Origin: an uncultured Pseudoxanthomonas sp.
Lineage (GTDB): Bacteria; Pseudomonadota; Gammaproteobacteria; Xanthomonadales; Xanthomonadaceae
Assembly (NCBI RefSeq): GCF_946886695.1
Contig: NZ_CAMPJD010000014.1
Location: forward strand, 17,182-81,181
Direction: 5' to 3'
Length of the DNA: 64,000 nt
The position numbers and the translations under genes were made by a program. Positions within the stretch are counted from its first letter, which is position 1; every line of letters starts with the position of its first letter. The notes under the pieces are model-generated. The model was not told the origin of the DNA. It saw only the letters and a program-made list of their open reading frames with translations, and ran no database searches. Of this stretch, positions 6,587-14,534 are shown piece after piece.

Positions 6587-7638
6587 AGGGTTGGCCCCCT
6601 CGTTTGCTCAATGTCGTCCTTGTCGACGAACGGATCCTCGTTTCGACCTTGAACCGGGTCACTCGCACGACATCTCACATCCGGCCGCAGTGGATCGCAG
6701 TTGGGCAGGGGCCATAGCACTCTGGGGACTCGCTGCTGGAGCTCGAAGTTCTTCCCGTTCCAGACCGCAAAGCCAAGATGCAATCTACTTCCCAATCGCC
6801 GGGCCTCAGGTACCCAGTCGGGCATCGGGACCGGATCGTAGTCATGGTCGTCTGCCCGACCGGGAGGAGAGGCGTCCTTGAGGGATATGGTCCACCGCAT
6901 GACCGGCGCACGCTCCAGTTTCGTGGTCTCCAAATGGGGCATAAAGGGCGCGGTCAATGCCTGCTCAGCCTGCGTCATCGCAGGCTCTGGGAGGTACTCC
7001 CTGGTAACGTCGCGCAAACTTCCCTTGGACGACCACTTGTAAAGCCGCGGCTCGGCATGTGCCGACTTGCAGGCTTCCGTCTCCACCAGATATTCGCCTT
7101 CCCGTGCTATCAAGGGATCGTCATCGATGCACTTGAAAGGACCGATCACCAGATAGACGGTGTCGGACGGCTGCGTTCCCTCGAACGAGCGCACCTGGAT
7201 GCCTTCCAGAATATCGATACTTGCCATGAAGTCTGGCCGTTTCCCACGCCCTGGCAGCGCCAGGTAGGGCTGCGGTCGGCGTGCCTGATCGGCTCGGACG
7301 TCAGTCGGGAGAAAGATGTGCTCTGTCGGGATGGCGATGAGCACTTCGGCAAGATGCCGCGGCAGCAAACCCAAGCATGCTCTGCTGAGCCCGCCATATC
7401 GTGTTCTGCCGCTATCGTCGCCGGGGTCTTCCGGACACCACTCCGCGCCCATGCCTTTCTCCACTTCATAGGGAGTCCAGGGATCGGGAGCAATGGGCGG
7501 CGCGCTCGGAAGTATCGAGCCAAGCGAGAAGGGTCCTGGAGAGAGCGTCCCCGGCTGGTTGGATGCGTTGCGGTGAACGGCGCCGCACGCGCTCATGGCC
7601 GCCGCCATTGTGAGAATGGCGAGAAGCTTCCTTTGCAT
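6583..7638 (-). CDS. Large lipoprotein, candidate immunity protein of cassette A
   Basis: A 351-residue protein with a short signal and lipobox (MSAC, Cys18), predicted to be lipid-anchored in the periplasm. AGGAGG precedes the ATG at ideal distance. The mature protein is Pro-rich near the N-terminus and has several cysteines (WCPEDPG, KCIDDD, ACLG, NCDPLRPDVRC) but no family I recognise. The ATGA overlap with the following gene implies coupled expression. By analogy with Xanthomonas effector/immunity pairs, in which a periplasmic lipoprotein encoded just upstream neutralises a cell-wall enzyme, I propose an immunity role. That is inference from gene order, not from a recognised fold. Confidence 0.6.
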   Translation of the reverse strand: MQRKLLAILTMAAAMSACGAVHRNASNQPGTLSPGPFSLGSILPSAPPIAPDPWTPYEVEKGMGAEWCPEDPGDDSGRTRYGGLSRACLGLLPRHLAEVLIAIPTEHIFLPTDVRADQARRPQPYLALPGRGKRPDFMASIDILEGIQVRSFEGTQPSDTVYLVIGPFKCIDDDPLIAREGEYLVETEACKSAHAEPRLYKWSSKGSLRDVTREYLPEPAMTQAEQALTAPFMPHLETTKLERAPVMRWTISLKDASPPGRADDHDYDPVPMPDWVPEARRLGSRLHLGFAVWNGKNFELQQRVPRVLWPLPNCDPLRPDVRCRASDPVQGRNEDPFVDKDDIEQTRGPTL

Positions 7639-7845
7639 CTACAACCTCCTGTTGATCAATGCTGGCGCGCCATCGCTGGTCCTTCAATGCCGCCAGAGCA
7701 AGTCCGCGCTCACTGCCATATCTACATCAGTCGCTCATCGAATGCATGTGCCTCATCCTGGCTGGCGCCACAGGCCGGTGCGACTTGGCAGGATCTGCAG
7801 AGAATGTGATTGATGCGAAGCCTCCGTCTCCGGTGGCGAAAGTGA

Positions 7846-7879
7846 CAAAAAAAGAACCCCGGCCAAAGCCGGGGTTCTT
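7846..7879 (-). terminator. Terminator of the subtilisin-like protease gene
   Basis: A perfect 12-base stem, AAGAACCCCGGC (7852-7863) with GCCGGGGTTCTT (7868-7879), loop CAAA, followed on the minus strand by a T run (plus-strand A7 from 7847). It lies 35 bases past the protease stop. The stem closely resembles the one ending cassette A at 4531-4558. Confidence 0.85.
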
Positions 7880-7914
7880 CCTGCACCTCCCTGTGCTCCC
7901 CTCGGGGGCAATCC

Positions 7915-9708
7915 TCAGAAGGTGATGCTCCAGCTGTTGATGTAGCCGGTGTCGATGCTGGCACGGTCGCGGGCGCGCAGGCGCCAGTTGCCGTTGAGGG
8001 CTTCGCTGGACAGATTGACCGTGTAGGTCTGGTTGATGTTGTCGGCACTGCCGCCGCTGCGGTTGTGCAGGGTGTACACCGAGCCATCCGGCGCGAGCAG
8101 GTCGACGATCAGGTCGCCCTTGTACGTGTGCACGATGTTCACCGCCACCTGCGCGTTGCTGGGCGCATTGCCGGTACGCCCCGACACGGCGATGGTGCTG
8201 GTCACGCCGGTGTTGTTGTTGTCCGGAATGCTCACATCGGTGCCGTTGGTGTAGGTCTGGGTGCCCGGATCCGGATCGGGGTCACCCCCCTGCACCGCCG
8301 TCACTGCGCCATCCGCATTGGCGATGCCCGCACCGCACCCGCCCGAGCACGTGCCGGGCAGAGGACGCGCCGTGCTCTTCAACGTGCTCTCCACCTGCGC
8401 CGGCGTCAGCGGAGACGCGGCCGCCGCCTGCATCAACGCGACTACGCCCGCCACGTGCGGTGCCGCCATCGACGTACCGTTGTACGACGCATAACTCGCG
8501 CTGCCCGGCGTGGTGGTGCCGGTGTTGAGCGTGGACAGAATGCTCGCGCCCGGCGCGGAGATGTCGATGCCGGTGCCGTAGTTGGAGAAGCTGGCACGCG
8601 AACCGGCCGATGTGGTCGCTGCGACAGCGACGACGTTCGGGCAGTTCGCCGGCACGGCGCTGGACACGTTGGTGTTGCTGTTGCCGGCCGCGACCACGAC
8701 GGTGGTGCCGCGACCCACCGCGCCATTGATCGCATTCTGGTAGGTGCTGGAACAGGTGCCGCCGCCGCCCAGCGACATGTTGATCACTTCGGCCGGGTTG
8801 GCATTGGCGGGCACACCGCTGACCGTGCCGCCGGAAGCCCAGGTGATCGCGTCGGCGATGTCGGATGTATAACCACCGCAGCGGCCCAGCACGCGCACCG
8901 GCACCACCTTGGCGCCGAACGCGGTACCGGCCACGCCGGTGGCGTTGTTGGTCACCGCCGCCACCGTGCCCGCCACATGCGTGCCGTGCCAGCTGGAGTT
9001 GGTCACCGGCGAACCGCTGTAGCACTCGTTCGCCACCGGGTTCCAATCGCCTTCGTCGTTGGGGTTGGAATCGCGGCCGTCGCCATCGCGCGAGACGAAC
9101 GTGTCGCTGATGAAATCGTAGCCGGGCAGGATGTTCGCGTTGAGGTCGGCATGGTTGGTGATGCCGGTATCGATGACGGCCACCACCACGCCCGCGCCGG
9201 TGGACTTGTCCCAGGCCGGACGCACATTGATGCCGGACGCCGTGGTACCGAAGCCCCACTGCTCGGAGAAGCGCGTGTCGTTCGGCGTCAGAACAGCGTA
9301 CATGCGCTGGTCGATTTCCACGTACTCGACATTCGGATCCGCCGCCAGCTGCCGCATCAGCGATTCGGCTTCCACGCGGTCCAGCTTGCGGTCGGCGCGC
9401 ACGACGTCAGCCCCCCCCGCCGCCAGCCGGCGCAGCTTCTGCACGCCCAGCGCACGACCGCCGCGCTTGGCGACGCCGGTACTGGCAGCCGTGCTGAGCG
9501 AACGCTGCAACTGTGCCGCATCGGAACTTTCCGTACTGCCATCGCGGTACTTCACGATGAAACGGTCGTAGCCACCGGGTTCTTCGACCTGCAGACCGCT
9601 CATGTCGACGCGACCGGCCATCGCCGGCAACGCGTAGAGCGATGCGAGCACGGCGGACGACAGGCACAGCAGGCGGACACGCGAACCACGCTTTGCAATT
9701 CCAGACAT
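7915..9708 (-). CDS. Exported subtilisin-family (S8) serine protease with P domain
   Basis: A 597-residue protein with a signal peptide (1-31, ending PAMA-G), an inhibitor-like propeptide (about 32-140) and an S8 catalytic domain with Asp180 (AVIDTGI), His241 (WHGTHVAGT) and Ser413 (GTSMAAPHVAG). An Asp/Pro linker (476-482) leads to a C-terminal proprotein-convertase P domain (486-597). It is probably secreted as an extracellular protease, as is usual in this family. I chose the ATG at 9708, preceded by AGGGAGAG, rather than the open extension to 9960, which would bury the signal peptide. It sits between the two accessory cassettes and has its own terminator. Confidence 0.95.
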   Translation of the reverse strand: MSGIAKRGSRVRLLCLSSAVLASLYALPAMAGRVDMSGLQVEEPGGYDRFIVKYRDGSTESSDAAQLQRSLSTAASTGVAKRGGRALGVQKLRRLAAGGADVVRADRKLDRVEAESLMRQLAADPNVEYVEIDQRMYAVLTPNDTRFSEQWGFGTTASGINVRPAWDKSTGAGVVVAVIDTGITNHADLNANILPGYDFISDTFVSRDGDGRDSNPNDEGDWNPVANECYSGSPVTNSSWHGTHVAGTVAAVTNNATGVAGTAFGAKVVPVRVLGRCGGYTSDIADAITWASGGTVSGVPANANPAEVINMSLGGGGTCSSTYQNAINGAVGRGTTVVVAAGNSNTNVSSAVPANCPNVVAVAATTSAGSRASFSNYGTGIDISAPGASILSTLNTGTTTPGSASYASYNGTSMAAPHVAGVVALMQAAAASPLTPAQVESTLKSTARPLPGTCSGGCGAGIANADGAVTAVQGGDPDPDPGTQTYTNGTDVSIPDNNNTGVTSTIAVSGRTGNAPSNAQVAVNIVHTYKGDLIVDLLAPDGSVYTLHNRSGGSADNINQTYTVNLSSEALNGNWRLRARDRASIDTGYINSWSITF

Positions 9709-10040
9709 CAGACTCTCCCTCAACGATGAAATGAAAAGCCGCCAATGCGGCAATGGCCCGGTCGAGGGCGCAGGGCTGCTACGGGAGGGGGTGGACGGGC
9801 GGTTGCGTTCGACCAGGTGCACGTCGTGCAACGCACGACGCAACGACGACGCTAACGGAGAGCACGGAGATGAATCAGCGATGAAAGACACACTTCGCAG
9901 CGACATGTTGCAAACGTAATCGTCGGAATACACGCATGTAGCGAAGCTACCGGTGGACATGCGTAGGTAGATTCATTTACGTCTTGCACGCGTGAGCAAA
10001 GCGAATTTTTTATTCGCATTGATGCCATGCGATTACGCAA

Positions 10041-10068
10041 AAAAAGCCCGCTACTCAGCGGGCTTTTT
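10041..10068 (-). terminator. Hairpin terminator behind the ilvE remnant
   Basis: A 12-base stem, AAAAAGCCCGCT (10041-10052) with AGCGGGCTTTTT (10057-10068), with U-rich ends on both strands. It lies just downstream, in minus-strand sense, of the stop codon of the ilvE fragment, where an ilvE terminator would be expected. Confidence 0.85.
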
Positions 10069-10087
10069 CTGTTTCGCTCGATGACGA

Positions 10088-10223
10088 TCAATCGCGCAGC
10101 TTCACCAGCCACCCATGACGGTCGGGCAGGCGGCCGTACTGGATGTCGGTCAGTTCCTTGCGGATGCCCATCGTCACCTCGCCTGCCGCTGCACTGAGGT
10201 CGCCGACGGCGAAACCCTTGCCC
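10088..10223 (-). pseudogene. Fragment of ilvE (last 45 codons), duplicated 3' end
   Basis: This stretch aligns with the last 136 bases of the intact ilvE gene (12834-12969) with about ten differences by eye, including a shared stop and the ending WLVKLRD. Similarity stops abruptly near 10223. There is no start or active site, so it is a remnant. It and the intact gene bracket cassette B as a direct repeat. The divergence suggests that one copy came from a related strain rather than from a very recent local duplication. Confidence 0.85.
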
Positions 10224-10383
10224 CTCCCCGCTCCGGCACGGAATCACCTTTCGATGCCCCGTGCAGATGGGCCCTGGTGGAAGAACGCTCCTGGATGACC
10301 TGCGCATCTGTGACTCGCCATCGCGTGATTGAACGTGTATTGATGGCGTACACGGTCAGAGGATTCGTCAGGGAGAAGGTGAA

Positions 10384-10956
10384 ATGAAAGGATGCATAGT
10401 GGAATGTCTGCTGCTGGCTCTGGTGATAGCAGGCTCCGGATGCCGCGCACCTACCAGGGCGCCTGACGGCATCCAGGTCACGGCACAAGAAGAAAGCACC
10501 GTCAGAACCCGTTTGCCGGATGCGCTGACCGGCGTTTGGTACCCCGATGACACGGAAGGCGTCGCAAGCTGCCGGAGATATCGCGCAGTGTTGGGCGCCA
10601 AGGAGGGGCATGATGAAGCTGTCATGGTGCTTGTCGGCAGTCTGGTGATGACCCCTGACCTGATTCACGTGTTCGCCGAGTATGGTGAAGGGGACTTCCA
10701 TGTGGTCGAACGCGTCGAGCCAGAAGGCCGCGGCGCGTGGCGTGTCGTCGCGCGGCATGGCATCGATGCCATGCCCGATGAGCAAGCCGGGGAGGATCGC
10801 GCGGTATCGCACCTTTCGTTGCACGGCGGGAAGCTCAGCTGGGAATCGCCTGCACGAGTTGGCAGCCCCTCATCGACCTACTTCAGGTGTGACGCAGTCA
10901 GGCCCGATGTCCACCCTGCCACCACTGACGAAAAGACGACAGAGGACATGTCATGA
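10384..10956 (+). CDS. Lipoprotein, candidate immunity protein of cassette B
   Basis: A 190-residue protein with a signal sequence and lipobox (AGSGC, Cys20), thus predicted to be lipid-anchored in the periplasm. The start ATG follows AGGGAGAAGGTGAA. The mature part contains LTGVWYPDD at about residue 50 and several beta-like strands, reminiscent of small lipocalin-like or META-type lipoproteins, but I cannot assign a family. Its stop overlaps the ATG of the next gene (ATGA at 10953-10956), exactly as in cassette A. The immunity role is inferred from this order. It shares no obvious sequence with the cassette A lipoprotein, as expected if each matches a different toxin. Confidence 0.6.
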   Translation: MKGCIVECLLLALVIAGSGCRAPTRAPDGIQVTAQEESTVRTRLPDALTGVWYPDDTEGVASCRRYRAVLGAKEGHDEAVMVLVGSLVMTPDLIHVFAEYGEGDFHVVERVEPEGRGAWRVVARHGIDAMPDEQAGEDRAVSHLSLHGGKLSWESPARVGSPSSTYFRCDAVRPDVHPATTDEKTTEDMS

Positions 10957-12215
10957 CGAACGCAAGGACGCCTTCCACTTACCGCGTCATACAGTTGGGC
11001 GCGCCGCGCGAACCGGATGGATTCCAGACAAACGAGCTGGTCACTGATTTCGACAGCTTGGTCACGCATCACCCACGCGCCAACCAGCATGCGCAGATGG
11101 TGGACGGCCGGATCATCAGTGGCGAGCCTGGCCGTATCCACGCGATCTTCGGAGGTGAGGTCGAGGAAATCGAGATGGCGCGACCGGGAAGGACGCAAGG
11201 GTTGGGGCCGGACCAGGTTCTGCTGAAGAAGGATTTCATTCTGGAAGATCCGGATCGGCCGGCCGGGTCCGCAGCCTCGCGCGCCGTCGATGTCCCTTCG
11301 CCGGTCGCGGGTTACGTCGGCCGAGTGAACGAACGCCAGGGGCTGGTGGACGTCTACGACAGGCAGGACGGAGACGTCATAGCACGCATCAGGCACATGC
11401 GTCCGATCGCTGTCTCCGAAGGTCAGACCGTCGTCTATGGCGAATCGCTTGGCACTCAGGGAAGACAGCAGACCGGGGCGGTACACGTGCACATGGAAGT
11501 GGATACCCACTATTACCAAGCGTACGAGAACTATATCGGTGATCTGGTCAGCGGGCGGCTGCCCGTCCAGTCCGAGCACCGGCAGAACATACACCCGCGC
11601 CCCATCGTGGAAGACGGCAAAGTACGTCTCGGCGAATCCGATGCCCGCGTACTCGATCTGCAGCGCACCCTGGATATCGAAGGGTACCGCGCCCAGGGAG
11701 GGGGCACACTGCCCCAGGACGGCGTGTACCGTGCGTCGATGCAGGGGGCCGTGCTGGACTTCCAGCGCGCTCACGGTGTTCCGCAAACGGGTGACATCGA
11801 TCTTCAGACATCGCGCTTTGCACTCCGCGAAGGCGGACTTGGGCCACCGCCGTTCGACCCGGCACTTCGCGGCCGCGAACCGCTCCCGTTAGATGTTCAT
11901 CCCCCGGGGCCGCGTGCACCCGGGCATCCCAGCCATCCTGATCATCGCCCGCAATTGTCGGAACCCCTGCCACCCCCTGTCAACGGACGAAGGGCGGGGG
12001 CCGGCGGGGCCGGCGGGACCGGCAGCCCGGATCTGGATCGCTTGGCGCAGGCATTGGTCTCTGGCGATGAACGCGCCGTCTCGACGGCTTGCGAAGATAT
12101 CCATGCATCCTTGATCGCCCAGGATGCGCACGCACGAGATCACGCTACGCGGCATGCTCAGTCGATGGAGCATGGAACAGCGCTTGAACAGGGAGCGCCA
12201 GCAAGGACGCTCTAG
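10953..12215 (+). CDS. Putative cell-wall-targeting effector with M23-like and peptidoglycan-binding domains, second gene of cassette B
   Basis: A 420-residue protein without a signal peptide. Residues 110-185 resemble a LytM/M23 peptidase core: PSPVAGYVGRV, then RHM at 147-149, then GQTVVYGESLG and HVHMEV with the H-x-H pair at 178-180. The usual first zinc ligands before this block are not evident, so the site may be incomplete. Residues 225-287 form a PG_binding_1 domain (DARVLDLQRTLDIEGY to GAVLDFQRAHGV). A Pro/His/Gly-rich linker (298-357) leads to a helical tail (361-410) beginning LDRLAQALVSGD, similar to VDRYLAAVMSGD in the cassette A protein. The action on peptidoglycan is inferred from these domains. 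Confidence 0.65.
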   Translation: MTNARTPSTYRVIQLGAPREPDGFQTNELVTDFDSLVTHHPRANQHAQMVDGRIISGEPGRIHAIFGGEVEEIEMARPGRTQGLGPDQVLLKKDFILEDPDRPAGSAASRAVDVPSPVAGYVGRVNERQGLVDVYDRQDGDVIARIRHMRPIAVSEGQTVVYGESLGTQGRQQTGAVHVHMEVDTHYYQAYENYIGDLVSGRLPVQSEHRQNIHPRPIVEDGKVRLGESDARVLDLQRTLDIEGYRAQGGGTLPQDGVYRASMQGAVLDFQRAHGVPQTGDIDLQTSRFALREGGLGPPPFDPALRGREPLPLDVHPPGPRAPGHPSHPDHRPQLSEPLPPPVNGRRAGAGGAGGTGSPDLDRLAQALVSGDERAVSTACEDIHASLIAQDAHARDHATRHAQSMEHGTALEQGAPARTL

Positions 12216-12239
12216 ATTTCCACCAACAAGGACGTGGAC

Positions 12240-12731
12240 ATGACGCACAGCGACATGGAAGAAGTACTTTCCTCATTGCAGAACAGCATCAGGCTGCAGG
12301 CGGCGCTGATGGCGAAGCTTGAACAGCGCGACCGGCAGACGGCGGACCGGTTCCACCAGCAGATGCAATCGCTGCACGACCAGGCTCAATCCGCGCTCGC
12401 TCCCGCCGCGATCAGGTACGACCGCGCCGTGGAGAGCGTATGCGTGAAACTCCAGGCGGCGCAACGAACCGTCTCCGTAGCGTTTGCGCTCGCGGGCAGC
12501 TCGTTGCTGCTGTTCCTGCTTGTGGGGTGGCTACTGCTGGGCTATTACCGACGCGAACTCCAGACGGTGCAATCGGAGCTGCGGCATCATGAACAAGCCA
12601 TTCCCATCCTGCAGGCCTATGCGGCATCTGACGCGATGCTCTGTGACGGACGCATCTGCGTGAACATCGATCCTACGGCAAGCCCACACGGCGAAAAACG
12701 GCGATATCGTCCCGCGAAGCGACGGGAGTGA
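12240..12731 (+). CDS. Coiled-coil membrane protein, third gene of cassette B
   Basis: A 163-residue protein, paralogue of the one at 4606-5169. It has a charged coiled-coil N-terminus (about 5-75), one transmembrane segment (about 82-103) entering LGYYRREL, a second helix with an E-A-P-QA-ASD pattern and a C-terminal tail with CDGRICVNIDP. AAGGA seven bases upstream supports the ATG at 12240 over the GTG at 12234. It starts 24 bases after the effector stop and ends the cassette. The conserved Cys pair and the membrane anchor suggest a conserved accessory function, whose nature is unknown. Confidence 0.75.
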   Translation: MTHSDMEEVLSSLQNSIRLQAALMAKLEQRDRQTADRFHQQMQSLHDQAQSALAPAAIRYDRAVESVCVKLQAAQRTVSVAFALAGSSLLLFLLVGWLLLGYYRRELQTVQSELRHHEQAIPILQAYAASDAMLCDGRICVNIDPTASPHGEKRRYRPAKRRE

Positions 12732-12789
12732 TTGCTGCAGACGACGCCGTGCGGCGTCGCGGCCCAAGCCGGTCGGTCAAACTGAATGC

Positions 12790-12819
12790 GATGCGGGCCG
12801 TACTTTATCTGCCCGCATC
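12790..12819. terminator. Hairpin between cassette B and ilvE
   Basis: GATGCGGGC (12790-12798) pairs with GCCCGCATC (12811-12819) around a 12-base AT-rich loop. It separates the convergent cassette B and ilvE and could terminate either. No long T run follows, so efficiency is uncertain. Confidence 0.55.
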
Positions 12820-12833
12820 GATCATGACGCGTA

Positions 12834-13940
12834 TCAGTCGCGCAACTTCACCAGCCAACCATGACGGTCGGGGATGCGGCCGTACTGGATGTCGGTGAGT
12901 TCCTTGCGGATGCCCATCGTCACCTCGCCTGCCGCTGCACTGATGTCGCCCACGGCGAAATCCTTGCCCTTCAACTGACCGATCGGGGTGATGACCGCGG
13001 CGGTGCCGCAGGCGAACACTTCGACGATGTCGCCGGACGCGACACCCTGCTTCCATTCGTCGATGGAGACCTTGCGTTCTTCCACCGCATGGCCGCGATC
13101 GCGTGCGATCTGCAGGATGCTGGAGCGGGTGATGCCTTCCAGGATGCTGCCCGAGAGTTCCGGCGTGACGATGCGGCCGTCCTTGTAGACCAGGAACACG
13201 TTCATGCCGCCCAGTTCTTCCAGGTATTTGCCTTCCACCGGGTCGAGGAACAGCACCTGCGAGCAGCCCTGCGCCTGCGCTTCCTGCTGCGGCAGCAGCG
13301 AGGCCGCGTAGTTGCCGCCGCACTTGGCGGCACCGGTACCGCCCTTGGCGGCGCGCGCATAGTCCTCGGACAGCCAGATGGACACCGGCGCCACGCCCTT
13401 GGCGAAGTACGCGCCGGCCGGGCTGGCGATGACGTAGTAGCCAGCTTCATGCGCGGCGCGCACGCCGAGGAAGGCTTCGGTGGCGATCATGAAGGGACGG
13501 AAGTAGAGGCTGGTTTCCGGCGCCGACGGCACCCAGTCGCCGTCGATGGCGACCAGCTGGCGCAGCGATTCGACGAACTCGGCCACCGGCAGCTGCGGCA
13601 GCGCCAGGCGTGCGGCCGAACGCTGCAGGCGCGCGCCGTTGGCGTCGGGACGGAAGGTCCAGATGGAACCATCAGCGTGGCGGTAGGCCTTGATGCCTTC
13701 GAAGATCTCCTGGCCGTAGTGCAGTACCGACGCAGCCGGGTCGAGCGACAGCGGACCGTAGGCGCGCACTTCCGCACCGTGCCAGCCCTGGGCCTTGTCC
13801 CAGCTGATGGCGACCATGTGGTCGGTGAAGTGCAGGCCGAACCCGGGGCTGGCGAGAATGGCGTCGCGCTCGGCGGCCGTGCGGGCCTTCTCGTTGCGGG
13901 TCACGCGGTAGGTCAACGGGGCGGCGTTCATCACGTTCAT
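12834..13940 (-). CDS. ilvE: Branched-chain amino acid aminotransferase
   Basis: A 368-residue fold-type IV PLP enzyme of the long (type II) bacterial/mitochondrial BCAT class, transferring amino groups between glutamate and the 2-oxo acids of leucine, isoleucine and valine in the cytoplasm. Visible features are EIFEGIKAYR (79-88), the PLP lysine in AAKCGGNYAAS (Lys206) and the EVFACGTAAVITPIG block near the C-terminus. GGAAGGAAGAA lies just before the ATG. It follows sufT by 42 bases on the same strand, probably as an operon. Its 3' end exists a second time at 10088-10223. Confidence 0.95.
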   Translation of the reverse strand: MNVMNAAPLTYRVTRNEKARTAAERDAILASPGFGLHFTDHMVAISWDKAQGWHGAEVRAYGPLSLDPAASVLHYGQEIFEGIKAYRHADGSIWTFRPDANGARLQRSAARLALPQLPVAEFVESLRQLVAIDGDWVPSAPETSLYFRPFMIATEAFLGVRAAHEAGYYVIASPAGAYFAKGVAPVSIWLSEDYARAAKGGTGAAKCGGNYAASLLPQQEAQAQGCSQVLFLDPVEGKYLEELGGMNVFLVYKDGRIVTPELSGSILEGITRSSILQIARDRGHAVEERKVSIDEWKQGVASGDIVEVFACGTAAVITPIGQLKGKDFAVGDISAAAGEVTMGIRKELTDIQYGRIPDRHGWLVKLRD

Positions 13941-13982
13941 TTCTTCCTTCCTGACGGGTTCTGCTTCGGGTGAGCCGGCGGC

Positions 13983-14534
13983 TCAGAGCATGCCGGTTTC
14001 CAGCTTGGCGGCTTCGGACATCATGTGGCGGCCCCAGGGCGGATCGAACACGAGTTCGACATCGGCCTCGGCCACGGTGGGGATCATTTCCAGCTTGCTG
14101 CGCACGTCATCGACCAGGATCTCGCCCATGCCGCAGCCGGGCGCAGTCAGCGTCATCTTCACGTCGACCCCGCGCTGGCCGTCCTCGCGGGTGGTGAGGT
14201 TGGCCTCGTAGACCAGGCCGAGGTCGACGATGTTGAAGGGGATTTCCGGATCGAAACAGGTGCGCAGCTGGTTCCACACCAGCGCCTCGACTTCTTCGTC
14301 GCTGGCGTTGTCGGGGAGCGACAGGGGTTCGGAGGGTTCCTTGCCGATGGCATCCGCATCCCTGCCGGCGATGCGCATCAGGTTGCCTTCCACGAAGACG
14401 GTATAGCTGCCGCCCAGCGCCTGGGTGATGTAGCCATAGCTGCCGGCCGGCAGGGTGACGAGTTCCCCCTGCGGCACCAGCACGGCGGCGCAATCGCGGG
14501 AGAATTGGACGGGTTCGCTGCTGCGGGAGTACAT
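13983..14534 (-). CDS. sufT: Putative Fe-S cluster assembly protein SufT (MIP18/DUF59 family)
   Basis: A 183-residue protein. The N-terminal part (QGELVTLPAGSYGYITQALGG, with EGNLMRIAGRDADAIG) and the C-terminal MIP18-type domain (EIPFNIVDLGLVYEANL, then LTAPGCGMGEIL and VFDPPWGRHMMSEAA) match the SufT family, which assists Fe-S cluster maturation. The conserved Cys in PGCGMG is present. I chose the ATG at 14534; a TTG 12 codons upstream, preceded by AGGTCG, is also possible. It is the first gene of the sufT-ilvE pair, with no other suf genes in the window. Confidence 0.9.
   Translation of the reverse strand: MYSRSSEPVQFSRDCAAVLVPQGELVTLPAGSYGYITQALGGSYTVFVEGNLMRIAGRDADAIGKEPSEPLSLPDNASDEEVEALVWNQLRTCFDPEIPFNIVDLGLVYEANLTTREDGQRGVDVKMTLTAPGCGMGEILVDDVRSKLEMIPTVAEADVELVFDPPWGRHMMSEAAKLETGML

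Larger units (their letters stand above)
9709..10383. other. Long intergenic region with ilvE remnant
   Basis: 675 bases without a complete gene. It contains the upstream region of the protease gene, a terminator hairpin at 10041-10068, a 136-base copy of the ilvE 3' end (10088-10223) and about 160 bases leading to the lipoprotein at 10384. The latter start is preceded by AGGGAGAAGGTGAA. I see no convincing promoter boxes. Confidence 0.7.

Noticed and set aside
9709..9960. N-terminal extension of the S8 protease
   Set aside because: The frame is open, but it has low-complexity Ser/Arg content, would bury a good signal peptide, and the ATG at 9708 has a proper ribosome-binding site.
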